NCBI RefSeq assembly: GCF_052857255.1
Contig: NC_135505.1
Location: 27,966,499-28,030,498, forward strand
Direction: 5' to 3'
DNA from: Amblyomma americanum
Taxonomy: Eukaryota; Arthropoda; Arachnida; Ixodida; Ixodidae
Length of the DNA stretch: 64,000 bases
The notes under the pieces were generated by a model. The model had not been told where the DNA came from. It saw nothing but the letters and a program-made list of their open reading frames with translations, and did no database searches. A program made the translations under genes and the position numbers. Shown here in pieces: positions 1-11,039 of this stretch (position 1 is the stretch's first letter; each line of letters begins with the position of its first letter).

Positions 1-1215
1 TCATAATCTCACCTCCTCCCTGAGCCAACACTGTGTCTATCCCCTCTGGAATTTCTTTTGCCTTAATTCGTTTGAAAAGAAGTCAAGAAGGTCACGAAAT
101 ATCACAGAACGGTCAACGAAGATAGAAACAAGTAGCTTCCTATGCACATAATATATGGTGGTGTCTCTCGCGCTGTACTACGAAGATGTGAGGATAAAGC
201 TAGTTTCGTGAGTGCTTGGCTACACTATAGTGTGAATACGCTGGAGGAGCATTATATTCTGGAGACATAGTGTCCGTCGATCTTTTAAAAACGACGTTTG
301 CAAGGAACTCAGCAGCCTAAGTGCCAATCGAAGTCACAGAATAGTGACTGCCCTTCAGCGCAGTCACATTTTTCAAGGACTGCGTAGAATAATGATGTGC
401 TCAGCAGCCTTCCAATTAGATTTCTTTAAGTAATCTGGCCTGTCCTGTCTCAAGACTGAACTTAAAGCGATCTTCCTCCTCCTCTTAAGGAGTTGACAAT
501 GGCACGTATGTCCGACACATGAAGAAAACAAAAACTGATGCTGGAAAGAAGATGGGCTGAAAATAAAAATAAAATAGTAGAAAAGGAAGAAAGAGAGGAA
601 CAAAAAAATAGAAAACGAAAAACCCGCTGTCGCCCCCCCCCCCCCCCCAACGAGGAGCCGCGGGGAGCCGGCAGAAAAAAAGGAGAAAGAAAAAAAAAGA
701 AAACGAGGAGCCGGAGGTGAGAATGGGCACCCCGCTAGGGAACAACAGAGCGGCGGCGAGTAAGGTGCACAGAGACAGACGGTGGCGGAATAGCCGAGGA
801 GATAGGAATCAGAGATGCATGCACTCGCGTGCCGCTGGCCAAAAAGAGTAAACAAATAAACAGAATAAAATGCAGACAAGGCAAGGGACTTCCGTCGTCT
901 GGAACATCTTCGGCAAGAAGAGTCAAGGCGGCATCAGCGGCGCCGTGAGCTTAACTAGACAGACCTCCACTGTGCATGAAACACAAACACGCACACAGAA
1001 AAGAAAAAAAAGGTGGCAACGCATCTGAGTTTGGGAAAGTGTCGTGTGGGGGGTAAACGTGAATGGCGGGAGCATTTAAGCGAGGGTTCTTAATTGCACC
1101 GCGCTCGGCAAGGTGGTCGAACTATGAAAATAAGGGTGAGGTGGGGGATGAAGAGCTTTCTCTAAGTTTTGAAACAGGGCTGTCGGTGACATAAGAACAA
1201 AGGAAACGGGGTACT
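1..1215. other. Non-coding, unassigned sequence with purine-rich tract and C-run
   Basis: No gene or recognised repeat could be supported here. Positions 540-720 are strongly purine-rich and are broken by a run of 16 C at 633-648. The open frames crossing this part are low-complexity (F/S-rich or K/E/R-rich) and are compositional, not coding. Confidence 0.5.
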
Positions 1216-1850
1216 CACGCGGTCTGTGCATCAGTCCCGGCGCACTCGCTGGGCGGAACTACAACGCTTCCGGATGTCATATCGCGTGACTGGGGTGCTG
1301 GGGGTCAGTCCGCAGTTATATGACCGGCTGCTGGTGCTGGGGTGCTGCTCTGGTACAGAGTCCACGGCAGTCCCGCTTCGGTTACATACTTCTCTTTGGG
1401 CTTACCTGATGGCACGATGGCTTGGTTGATGTGCTCGCCTGGGCTGAGGTGCCCGCGGTAGGCGAATGTGCTGCTGTTGCGCCACTGGTTTGTGTGTTTT
1501 GTTTTCTTACGCCTTTCGTTGCTGCGCTGCCATGTCCCCCCGCACCCTCTTGCTCTCCCTTTATCTCGTTTCGCCATCTCCTCTATTGACCGTCCTTTTT
1601 TTAAAAGTTTTCCCCCTTTTTTTCTGTCTACTTTTTTTGCTTCCTCCCCCAATCTTGTCCCTGTCTGCTCCCGCACCCCAAATTTTTCTTTCGTTTTTTT
1701 CAACTCTGGCTGCTATTTGCCTAGTATATTCCTTTTCCTCCCTCCTCTGCAGCTCACAAACTTAAAACGTCAATCTGACGCGATACCACTGCAGTACCGA
1801 AGAAGACAGCACCGCGGTCGAAACGTTGAGAAATAAATGTGTCTGTAGAG
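1216..1850 (+). repeat. Possible Penelope-like terminal repeat
   Basis: The right end (about 1745-1835) contains a small fold near 1797-1825 followed by GAAACGTT. It resembles the arrangement at 25875-25904 on the minus strand, where a hammerhead-ribozyme-like core is clearer. Penelope-like elements are known to carry such motifs in their terminal repeats. Here the CTGATGA half is degenerate and no reverse transcriptase was seen nearby, so the assignment is tentative. Confidence 0.25.
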
Positions 1851-1916
1851 GTACCCACTGCTCTTAACCCTTTGCCCTGCGGAAGCCACCGCAACCTACT
1901 TTCGTAACACACACAC

Positions 1917-2032
<116 letters not shown>

Positions 2033-2268
2033 GCCGCGCAAGACGAAAAAAGATGAAGAAAAGGGAGAAAGAGAGAAAAAGAAAAGCGCGCACACCCTGC
2101 AGCCGTGGGGAGCAGAAAGAAAAACAAAAACAAAAAAAACTAAAAAATAGAAACCCCGAAAAGCGGGCGGGTAGAATAGGCACATATGCACCGCTCACGG
2201 GGCCTCTCTATTTTGCACCTTTGCACTTAAATTCCCAAAACAACTGTGCACATTGAACTACGCCTTGC

Positions 2269-2530
2269 GATAATAATAATAATTGGTTTTGGGGGGAAAG
2301 CAAATGGCGCAGTATCTCTCTCATATATCGTTGGACACCTGAACCGCGCCGTCAAGGAAGGGATAAAGGAGAAAGGAAGAAAAGGTGCCGTAGTGGAGGG
2401 CTCCGGAATAATTTCGACCACCTGGGGATCTTTAACGTGCACTGACATCGCACAGCACACGGGCGCCTTAGCGTCTTTCCTCCATAAAAACGCAGCCGCC
2501 GCGGTCGGGTTCGAGCCCGGGAACTCGTGC
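2269..2530 (-). repeat. Ruka-like SINE, head-truncated
   Basis: Read on the minus strand this is the body and tail of the tick tRNA-derived SINE: the B-box GGTTCGAACCC region (here with one change), the conserved central part, then a (TTA)n tail. The sequence diverges just before the A box, so the 5' part of the tRNA-like head is missing. About ten relatives occur in the window. Confidence 0.85.
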
Positions 2531-3437
2531 GCTCACTTAAAGGCCACATCTTTTCGACCTTTGTTTTTTGCATGATTCAAATTAGCCACACATATGCCCC
2601 TGCAGTAATGCGAATTTCATTGACAGCTCGGTTGTCACAAATGCAGATATCAGTCGGAGTGTTTAGTAATTTTGAGTGGGGTTCCAAGGGGCTGGCGCAA
2701 AGTAGGGTTTCAGAATAGGCGTCTTTCCTGCGCAGCCGTGCGTCCCCGTGCGGCCAAGCGTCGCGCTCTGTCACGACAAATGGATTATCTTTCGATAGAA
2801 GGTGAGCGTCACGCTTACAGTCCCACGCGTACAAAACTCCATGGACCACGGCACGTTGTCATGAGGGCAGCGTGCACCTACTTAAACTCTCGTTTTTCCT
2901 CCTCGAAGTTTTTCCCGCTGCTCTAAAGCCGTGAACCTGGGAACGTTCCCCAAAAACAGCTGCCGCTCCACAAATTGGAGGGGACACTCAAGCTCCGCCT
3001 TCAGGGTATGAGGCGATAGCGTAATGGGTTATGGATTTCCTACCTAGACCGACTTGCTGCTCTTTTTTATTTATTAATCCTTCCGGGATATTTCGCTCAA
3101 GGGCAACTCCTTCGACGCCGCGTGAACCTGATGCTGCTGATGCTAAGTACGAACGGTGAAACGGATGCGCGGAGCGGAAAACCACGTAGAAGCGCTGCCA
3201 GGCGCCTTGCCGAAACGCGTGGGACTCAAGTTGCAGTCGTAGCTCGTCGGCACATAGTTCTCGACTAACCCGATGCCACGAACGCCCGCGTAGCTTCCGA
3301 ACCGAACGAACGGGCAGCAAGCCGCAAGCTTCCTGGTGAACGCGCCTTGTATGCGCGCTGCGTTGTTCGCCGCTCACCGCGTGATTCCTGCGTCCCCGCC
3401 CGGCCCCACTGCGCCCGAACGAGACGAGCGGGAGGCG
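2531..3437. other. Unassigned; holds a degraded SINE fragment
   Basis: No gene was seen. About 3015-3110 resembles the 3' half of the second SINE type found intact at 3757-3955, sharing a run around TTATTTATTAA and the following GCTCA motif. The rest is unassigned. Confidence 0.35.
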
Positions 3438-3486
3438 CTAGTGTTCCTGTATATGCTCCTGCGGGGAGCATATACAGGAACACTAG
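3438..3486. repeat. Perfect 22-bp inverted repeat with 5-nt loop
   Basis: Arms 3438-3459 and 3465-3486 are exact reverse complements separated by TGCGG. The hairpin is flanked by direct repeats GGAGGCGCT (3431-3439 and 3486-3494). A short palindrome between 8-9 bp direct repeats looks like a minimal insertion, but no transposon family is assigned. Confidence 0.9.
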
Positions 3487-3756
3487 GAGGCGCTGCCTTC
3501 GCGCGCTATCTGTTGGGGCAGTGGCGTACATTGCGAGAAGGAGGGGGGAAACATTCTAGTGGGCGCCGCGTGATTGCGCTACGTGCGCGCCAAGCGAAGA
3601 GGTAAAGTAGCGGAAACGAACTTTGCTACTCGCTTAACTGCGAGTTCTGTAATTTCCATGCTCATAATTACTAATATACAGCACAGTACATGTCTCTAAA
3701 GCACCCTTCTAAGAGAACACAGTATTCACTAGGTGCGCCTTTGTTCATTGCAAACC

Positions 3757-3955
3757 ATAAGAGCTGGCGTAGCGGAGTGCGTAGCGTGCTCCTTTCGCAC
3801 TCCGCAGGCCTGTTTCGATTCCCCAACTCGACCAATTTCCTACTCGGTATTATTTATTAATGGTTCTGGGATTCTTCGCTCACGCCCAACGCCGCTGACG
3901 ACGACACCGGCTTTTCTGCGGCATGGGGCCCTTAACGCTATCGCGTTAATATGTG
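3757..3955 (+). repeat. Second tRNA-derived SINE type
   Basis: The left part has tRNA-gene-like promoter boxes: an A-box-like GGCGTAGCGGAGTGCG near 3768 and a B-box-like GTTTCGATTCC near 3813. A TTATTTATTAATGG stretch follows, and the end contains CTTAACGCTATCGCGTTAA. A minus-strand 3' relative is seen at 27478-27550. Family name not known to me. Confidence 0.55.
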
Positions 3956-4481
3956 GCATTTCTACCTCATTTTTGAAAACTAACAACGCGAGATGAGGAT
4001 CCGAGCATCTGTAGTTACGTAATTCGTACAAACTTACAACGAAAGCAACCATTAGGGATGAAATATTTTGCTGAAATATCATTGTTTCAAAAAATCACAC
4101 CGTGTTTAAGAAAAAACACGCTATAACTTGCAAAAGCTACAGTTCTGGTAAAATCTCTCCGCCAAAGTTTATGCTCCACCTTGAACTGATCCCTTCTGAC
4201 AGCGCGCTTCCTGGAAAGCTATAAAAATGTCGGCAGAGACGCTTAAGACTGCTTGCGCATGAAAAGGCGTATGCCCGCCCGCTCCCTTCGTGAACACAGT
4301 AGTGGCGCGCAGCTGCGTGATGTAACCCGATGCCGCGCCGTTAGAAATTCTACCACTTCAATTCCTGTTGCGCTTCCCGAGCAACCTCGCGCGACCAATC
4401 ATTAATTTGACCTTCAACTGCCAGGTTGCATAAGGATGCCATCTATTATGGGTGCCATTGAGTTTTATGACACACACACGT
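3956..4481. other. Unassigned spacer up to the G1 element
   Basis: No gene or repeat was recognised. The last four bases, ACGT at 4478-4481, are the left target-site duplication of element G1. Confidence 0.5.
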
Positions 4482-5055
4482 TGTTGCAAATGGGTTGCAA
4501 GCCCCAAGGGTAGCGTTGGCCTGGCGGCCTGGGGCAAAGCTGGAAACATCCGAAGGCCCCGGCAAAGGATGAGTCGACTGGCAACAGAACAACTTGTTTA
4601 TTCTGGCATCGCAAAAGAGCAGCCGGTCAGGGCGACCACGTTACTCGCAGGAAGAAATCGAAGGCTCTTTTGGCGTCCGGGGCAGCTCCCTTTATACCCA
4701 CGGAGTCGAGGGCAAGAAGGAACGGCTTGGGATGAGTCGCCCGATACGGCGACGCTCGTTCATGTTCAGACGTGACGGGCGCGTCCGCTGGGCCGGCGCC
4801 GGTCAGACCTCCTCGCCTCCCAGTTGGGGAGCTCCTCTCCCCGGCTGCCGCGCTTTGACAAGCGTGGGCACCAACATGCACACACACACACACGCACACA
4901 AGACGACACGTGGCATTGAAACCTGCCTGGACGCGCTTGGCGGGAGGCGTTGCGGCCGCGAAGAACGGGCCCAAAATGACCGCCACTTTGAACGAAGCCC
5001 CGGCGTCCGTTGCATCCGCGCCGGCTATACCGCGCGTCGCAGGCGAAACGTAACA
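4482..5055 (-). repeat. G1 left LTR (3' LTR of the element)
   Basis: 574 bp, pairing with 8975-9547. It includes a CA microsatellite near 4877-4900 that accounts for some of the difference between the LTRs. The short frames across both LTRs are duplicated with them and are not genes. The interior side (5056-5070) is only weakly purine-rich on the coding strand, so the polypurine tract is not obvious. Confidence 0.93.
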
Positions 5056-5532
5056 GACCGCCCCGCCGGGAGAAGGAGATCCCGATGGTCAGGGGACTGC
5101 ATCCGCTGTCCGGAGGGATGTCGCTCGATGATGCTCGTAATCGAAACCGATCGTCCCTCGACGTTGCTTGAGCGCAGCGCACAGAGAAGGCCTCGTTCTC
5201 AGGTTCAGGATCACATAGGACACTGCAAAGTGACTTCGGGAGAGTTGCCATTTTTGTGCTCGTTCGCAAGCGTTAGAACTACGCCGAAACGCAACCGCTC
5301 AGTCAGCAAGCACGAGACAACCCTCACTAAGCTCTGCCAGGCTCTTTCCTTTTTTATACTACTGCCTAGTTCCTTACAGTAGTCAAACAGCACTCAGAAC
5401 GCGTCCACAAATTGGAAAATTGCACTAGAAAGCACATAATCACTTTGAAACACTAAACAAAAGCAATATGTTAAAAATCCTGCCTCAGGAAGAAAACATC
5501 AGTAACAAACAACTTTGAGGCGGATTCCTACG

Positions 5533-8274
5533 TTAGGGGCTTCGACTTAAGCCATCGGCGTTACCGTTGAGACTCCCCTTTTTGTAACGCACCTCAAAGG
5601 AATATTGTTGCAAAGCGAGGCTCCAGCGCAGGAGGCGGCCATTTTTGGGAGAGATGGTCTGCAGCCATTGGAGAGGGCAGTGATCCGTCTCAATGATAAA
5701 CCTCGAGCCGGCTAGGTAGCATGACAATTTCTGAACGGCCCACACGAGACACGCACACTCTTTCTCGGTGGCGCTGTACGCCTGCTCACGACAGGTCAGC
5801 TTACGACTAGCATACAGGACGGGGTGTTCCACTTCTCCATTTTCCCTTTGGCACAGTACAACGCCCATGCCTCGCTCACTAGCATCGCACTGAACAACGA
5901 ACCCTTTTGTGTAGTCTGGCGATCGTAGCACAGGTTGGCTTGTTAGGGCGTTCTTTAGGGCGCTAAAAGCTCTTTCCTTTGTCTCGCTCCAGACGACTGT
6001 TTGGGGCTCTGTTTTTCTTAGAGCATCCGTCAGGGGAGCCGCGATATCGGAGTACCTGGGGATGTACCTCTGATAGTAGCCGGCGACACCTAAGAACGAC
6101 CGAATATCGGTCTTCGTGCGCGGTTGCGGGAAGTCTCGCACAGCGGCCACCTTTATTTCAGAGGGGCGGCGACGACCCTGTCCAATCACGTGACCGAGGT
6201 AGACAACCTCGGCCTGTGCTAATTGGCACTTGGGAGCCTTGACTGTCAAGCCCGCTTCGCGCAGGCGGGTTAGCACTGCCCGCAAATGTGCCATATGCTC
6301 AGACCAGGATGCGGAGAATATCGCTACGTCGTCTAAATACGGTAAAGCGAATTCTTCCTGTCCCCGCAACACTTTGTCCATGAGGCTTGAAAAGCAGTAT
6401 GGCGCGTTCTTCAAACCAAAACTCAAAACTTTAGGACGGAATGTTCCCATTGGTGAAATGAACGCCGCATACCTACTAGCCTCTTCTGTAAGTGGAACCT
6501 GCCAATAACCCCTGACAAGATCTAGGGTGGAAATAAACTGAGCGCTACTAACTTTCTCAAGGCGCTCCTCGATGTTAGGGATCGGATAAATTTGATCCTT
6601 AGTAATGGAATTAAGCCTGCGGTAGTCGACGCAAGGACGAGGTTCCTTGCCCGGTACCTCAACTAAAATCAAAGGGGAGGTATAATCACTCTCACCCGCC
6701 TCAATAACACCGAGCTGTAGCATTTTCTTTACCTCAGCCTCCATAATATCGCGCTGGCGGGGTGACACCCGGTACGCCTTGGATCGTACTGGCTCTGGGG
6801 AGGTAAGTTCTATATCATGAGTAAGGACAGAAGTCCTACCAGGCCTCTCAGAGAACTGACCTTGAAACTCTTGTAACAGTTGGTGTAGTTCGGTTTTCCG
6901 CTCAGGCGACAGCGGTGCTTTAATGATTAAGTCACTAATGACCTGATCAGTGTCTTCCCTGTTCATCACTGAGCCTAGTCCCGGAAGCTCGATCGGAAGC
7001 TCTTCTAACTTTCCCGTGTCGGGCATTTCCTCTCCAGTACCTGGTGCCTTCAACGCTACAGGCTCCATTTTATCCAGTTCTGACGTGCTCGGAATATCAG
7101 CTTGCTGCGCCTCCAACCCTTTTTCATTGTTCGACAACGTCGGCCCCGCAACTACCGCCTTTGCAGCGAGCTCCCGAACTCTCGGTCTGGTTAAGGCCTG
7201 AACGCTAGCCTCACCAAACAAAAGCCCCTTCTCGCGCAGGAGGTGATCGGACCTGTTCGAAAATAGGTACGGGTACTGGGGGGGCAGCATAGATGACACT
7301 ACGGCCTCCGTCTCAAGTGCTCCGAAAGGTCCTTCAATAAGCACTTTTGCTACGGGCAGACACACGCTGTGAGCTTCCACGGCTTGCTTGATCCATGCGC
7401 ACTCGCCCGTGAACATATCGGGTTCTACGTAAGAGGGGTGAACTACATCTATTGTAGCTGCGGAATCACGAAGCACTCGGCACTCTTTCCCGTTCACGAG
7501 GAAGTCTCGCATGTAAGGCTCGAGAAGCTTCATGTTCTCGTCAGTGCTACATAATGACAAACACACGACTTTTCTTTTTGTTTCTGGACACTGCGCCGAA
7601 AAGTGACCCGGCTTCTGGCACGTATAACACACGCGCGCTTGCCTCCTCTCGAACCGCTTTCTGCGTTCGGCTTCGGCTGCCGCCGTCTCCTTACGTTCGG
7701 TCGGACTGCTTTCACTCGCATCCGCACTACGTGTGTCCCCCCTTGCTCTCATGGGTGTGAACTTCGGCCTCTCAGACTTGGAGCCAAATTCACCCTTTTT
7801 ACCGTCCTTAGCTCCGCGAGCCCGACGCGTCACAAACTCCTCGGCTAGCTCGGCGGCTTTAGCCACTGTACTAACGTCTGGCCTATCCAAGACCCAGTAC
7901 CGCACGTTCTCAGGTAACCGACTGTAAAACTGTTCCAGCCCGAAACACTGCAGAATTTTCTCGTGGTCACGAAACGCTTTCTCTTCTTTGAGCCACTCCT
8001 GCATGTTTGACATAAGCCTGTAGGCAAACTCTGTATATGACTCACTTCTGCCTTTTTCATTTTCCCGAAACTTCCGACGGAACGCCTCCGCTGACAGCCT
8101 GTACTTTTTTAGCAGACTCGATTTCACTTGGTCGAAATCCTCTGCCTCCTCTCTCTTCAAGCGAGCGACTACGTCGGCCGCCTCGCCGGGTAACAAAGTG
8201 AGCAAGCGCTGTGGCCACGTTTCCCGAGAGAACCCCTGCTTCTCGCACGTTCGCTCAAAGTTAACCAGGAACAA
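5533..8274 (-). CDS. G1 Gag-Pol: capsid, CCHC, protease, reverse transcriptase, RNase H
   Basis: A 913-codon frame. Residues 1-150 resemble the helical Gag capsid of tick Gypsy elements. A CCHC zinc knuckle lies at about 216-229. A retropepsin-like site reads DSAAT near 270. The reverse transcriptase spans about 495-690, with the catalytic YLDD at 646-649. The RNase H begins near 794 (CDAS) and includes ETDH near 862. The frame stops 13 residues after RNase H. The first Met at 8274 is probably not the real start, because the upstream gag frame (8660-8283) runs into this one through a frame change. In elements with integrase between protease and reverse transcriptase, integrase would fall near residue 440; here that segment is absent but the frame is kept. 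Confidence 0.88.
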   Translation of the reverse strand: MFLVNFERTCEKQGFSRETWPQRLLTLLPGEAADVVARLKREEAEDFDQVKSSLLKKYRLSAEAFRRKFRENEKGRSESYTEFAYRLMSNMQEWLKEEKAFRDHEKILQCFGLEQFYSRLPENVRYWVLDRPDVSTVAKAAELAEEFVTRRARGAKDGKKGEFGSKSERPKFTPMRARGDTRSADASESSPTERKETAAAEAERRKRFERRQARVCYTCQKPGHFSAQCPETKRKVVCLSLCSTDENMKLLEPYMRDFLVNGKECRVLRDSAATIDVVHPSYVEPDMFTGECAWIKQAVEAHSVCLPVAKVLIEGPFGALETEAVVSSMLPPQYPYLFSNRSDHLLREKGLLFGEASVQALTRPRVRELAAKAVVAGPTLSNNEKGLEAQQADIPSTSELDKMEPVALKAPGTGEEMPDTGKLEELPIELPGLGSVMNREDTDQVISDLIIKAPLSPERKTELHQLLQEFQGQFSERPGRTSVLTHDIELTSPEPVRSKAYRVSPRQRDIMEAEVKKMLQLGVIEAGESDYTSPLILVEVPGKEPRPCVDYRRLNSITKDQIYPIPNIEERLEKVSSAQFISTLDLVRGYWQVPLTEEASRYAAFISPMGTFRPKVLSFGLKNAPYCFSSLMDKVLRGQEEFALPYLDDVAIFSASWSEHMAHLRAVLTRLREAGLTVKAPKCQLAQAEVVYLGHVIGQGRRRPSEIKVAAVRDFPQPRTKTDIRSFLGVAGYYQRYIPRYSDIAAPLTDALRKTEPQTVVWSETKERAFSALKNALTSQPVLRSPDYTKGFVVQCDASERGMGVVLCQRENGEVEHPVLYASRKLTCREQAYSATEKECACLVWAVQKLSCYLAGSRFIIETDHCPLQWLQTISPKNGRLLRWSLALQQYSFEVRYKKGSLNGNADGLSRSP

Positions 8275-8660
8275 ACCAATGCCTCTCCAAGCTTAAACGG
8301 CCGCATCAGGTCAGTCATTTTGAACGATACCCGTTCTCCTGCACCGTGTGCCTGACTTCCATTACGAGCGCGTTCCATCTCTACCTCGAGACGCTTCATT
8401 TCCATAGCGTGTTGTCGGTCGCGCTCTTCTTTATGTTCGCGCTCGTCTTTCTCTTTTTGCTCTTTACGTTCGCGCTCGTCTTTCTCTTTTTGCTCCCTCT
8501 CCTCAATGGTCTCAAGGCATTCCGACAGCTCGTCATCCTCAGCCTCCAACTCAAGAATAGCCCTTAGCAGTTCTGGTTTTCTGAGTTTGTCTGAGACATC
8601 CAGACCCAACTCTCTTGCAAGCTCCAGCAATTTCGGTTTGCGCAACGACTTCAAATCCAT
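8275..8660 (-). pseudogene. G1 Gag N-terminus, out of frame with the rest
   Basis: Starts with Met at 8660 and reads through a SAP-like Leu/Lys-rich start (MDLKSLRKPKLLELA). A long charged E/K/R coiled-coil stretch follows, then a segment matching Gag just before the capsid. Near 8270-8290 the frame departs from the downstream capsid frame. I infer a one-base loss rather than programmed frameshifting, because the join falls inside a conserved Gag stretch and no slippery site is obvious. Confidence 0.75.
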
Positions 8661-8974
8661 GGCTGCTCCGAATGCTGCTTTCTCTACTGCCTACTATTGT
8701 CTTGCCGCAAACTAACCCGGCAGCAACAACAACACAATTACCAGCTCTGTTTCTGATACTAACAAAAGCCTGGCAAAACTCAGAAGAAGAAAGTCCCGCA
8801 CTCACCAAACCTCGCAGCCAAGAATTCAGCGCAGTCGTTCCGCTGCAGGCAACCAGTCATCACACAGGGCTCGTTGCACTGCTCCCGGATGGTCGTTGTG
8901 CTGCTCAGCATACAGTTGACCGCATATCTTCGCTGCTGGCCTCCGTTGTCGGGATCTCACCGCTGGCAACCAGT
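8661..8974 (-). promoter_or_regulatory. G1 leader with candidate primer-binding site
   Basis: Lies between the 5' LTR and the gag ATG. Reading the minus strand two bases after the LTR gives TGGTTGCCAGCGGTGAGA, starting near 8972, a plausible tRNA-3'-end complement because it begins TGG. The same GGTTGCC core recurs near 8853. The tRNA used was not identified. Confidence 0.5.
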
Positions 8975-9547
8975 TGTTGCAAATGGGTTGCAAGCCCCAA
9001 GGGTAGCGTTGGCCTGGCGGCCTGGGGCAAAGCTGGAAACATCCGAAGGCCCCGGCAAAGGATGAGTCGACTGGCAACAGAACAACTTGTTTATTCTGGC
9101 ATCGCAAAAGAGCAGCCAGTCAGGGCGACCACGTTACTCGCAGGAAGAAATCGAAGGCTCTTTTGGCGTCCGGGGCAGCTCCCTTTATACCCACGGAGTC
9201 GAGGGCAAGAAGGAACGGCTTGGGATGAGTCGCCCGATACGGCGACGCTCGTTCATGTTCAGTCGTGACGGGCGCGTCCGCCGGGCCGGCGCCGGTCAGA
9301 CCTCCTCGCCTCCCAGTTGGGGAGCTCCTCCCCCGGCTGCCGCGCTTTGACAAGCGTGGGCACCAACATGCACACACACACACGCGCACACACGACGACA
9401 CGTGGCATTGAAACCTGCCTGGACGCGCTTGGCGGGAGGCGTTGCGGCAGCGAAGAACGGGCCCAAAATGACCGCCACTTTGAACGAAGCCCCGGCGTCC
9501 GTTGCATCCGCGCCGGCTATACCGCGCGTCGCAGGCGAAACGTAACA
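8975..9547 (-). repeat. G1 right LTR (5' LTR of the element)
   Basis: 573 bp, about 98-99% identical by eye to 4482-5055, with TG...CA ends in the sense shown. The element's promoter and polyadenylation signals should be here. No TATA box was confidently picked. Confidence 0.93.
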
Positions 9548-9551
9548 ACGT

Positions 9552-10482
9552 GCAGACAGGTTTTCGCTGAATGGAGCAAGTAATGGTTACGCCTTAATAT
9601 GAAGTTGCTGTGTTTCGGTTGCACTACCTCTCGCATGCGGAGCCAGGGTTCCACCCTCTAAGCTGCATACCTCACGAAATAACGCGATATCGGAGGGGCT
9701 TCAAGCGAGTTGCCTGTTGTTGTGCGTAACATTAGGTTGAGTTAGTCAACCTGACAAGGCCAGAAACACCCGATTTGTGCGGCGGTAATTTGAATCGCAG
9801 ATGGACTGATCGTTGGACAAGCTGGCGTTGCAAGTTGCCAACAAAGAGTAGTAGAACCACTATCCCCTCATAGCTCGGTGTTGCGCACAAAGTATCAGAA
9901 CACAGCTTCGATAAACTCAAAGCACTTCAATTCACTTAGCAGATGTTTCTCCATAAAGATTTATTGACCCTGTTCCGACGTTTCGTTTTCTTTTCCTCCT
10001 GTGATAGGAAGCAGAATGCGGGTTCATACATTCATCCGGCATCTGCGGGAAGCGCGCAAGGCTAGAGCTATCTACCTCAATGATATATACAGCAATAACA
10101 AAGTCACAAAAGGAGGAGTTGCGCTACATCCTGAGGACAGGCTTAATGTCTCCGTCACTGAAAAATTAGATTCAGTGGGATATGATGCCACTGTCGTGCA
10201 TGCTGTCGAATGAGCGGATGATCGTCTTTAGAAAAAGAACTTCGGTTGGCTTCTTTGCAACTCTGTTTTGAGAGAGTATACAGTTCGGATACCCGAGCAT
10301 TGGGCTTACACACAGTACATCGGCCAGCGGCAACCTTAAAGAACAGAATATGCGACCGCTTCTCACATCGGAAGAAAACGGTATCAGCAAATGTCGAGGA
10401 CAGTTTTTGCAAGTCCGCGGCACTTCTCTAATATTATGCACATCTGATGCGAACGCCGGTCGAGGAACTAAAATTGGCGGTG
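9552..10482. other. Unassigned sequence
   Basis: No gene, SINE or LINE motif was recognised on either strand. Short open frames here lack any family resemblance. Confidence 0.5.
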
Positions 10483-10785
10483 GTTTATCTTTGGGTTAAC
10501 CTAGAGTGACGCGAGAGCTACATCTGGGCGGGTGGACCTCGCTCAGTGGAATTGCAAAGTGAGTCGTTCGCACCTCCCTTTCTCTGGGCGTTCCTTCTTC
10601 ATCTTCGTCCCTGGACGTGGATTCACTCTCTCCCCCTCTCACCCCCCTCTCGACACGGCGCATGCGCACAGCTGTTGCAGTTCGGTTTCGCCGGCGCGCC
10701 GTACCGCCGGCGGCAGCAGCTGCTCTGCACCACGTTACCAACCGTCTCAAGGCCACGGAGCTCAAGGGGTGCCACGCTGAAGGCT
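10483..10785 (-). repeat. Repeat X, minus copy
   Basis: The reverse complement closely matches 33375-33650. Shared features are a GCGCATGCGC palindrome (10658-10668), a purine-rich GGGGGAGAGAGTGA block, and a short conserved frame reading STSRDEDEEGT in both copies. Both copies end in a TGGTTT...AAACCA inverted pair. The family is unknown to me; it could be the promoter region of a larger retroelement. Confidence 0.65.
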
Positions 10786-11039
10786 CGAAGAGCTGGCGCA
10801 GTGCAGCTGTCGCTACAAAAAATGAAACCCAAGCAAAAGCCGTACAGAAAGATGCGTGCGATATTGGCTGCCGAAACAATGCTTTTCTCCTCCAGCAACA
10901 AGCTACCGTTCTTCACACGTTTCTTCTGTCCTTCACCTCTTCCTGTCTGGTCACGATAACTTCGAAAGGCGCAAAAAACAGCAACGCTCCGTAACAGAAA
11001 CCCAGCTACCATATACCTTTCGGTTAGTGTAGCTTTAGA

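Larger units (their letters stand above)
4482..9547 (-). mobile_element. G1: Ty3/Gypsy LTR retrotransposon lacking integrase
   Basis: The 5066-bp element is bounded by direct LTRs that begin TGTTGC and end GTAACA, and is flanked by ACGT on both sides (4478-4481 and 9548-9551). It is read on the minus strand: LTR 9547-8975, gag start 8660, gag-pol to 5533, then 3' LTR 5055-4482. The LTRs differ at only about eight positions plus small indels, so the insertion is young. Protease, reverse transcriptase and RNase H are present, but no integrase zinc finger or DDE core lies between the LTRs. It would need integrase from another copy. Confidence 0.92.

Noticed and set aside
373..926. Minus-strand frames rich in Phe, Ser and Leu suggesting membrane proteins
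   Set aside because: They are the complement of a purine-rich low-complexity tract.
4594..5382. 262-codon plus-strand frame
   Set aside because: It lies in the G1 LTR and 3' region, antisense to the element. A shorter version recurs in the other LTR at 9087-9350.
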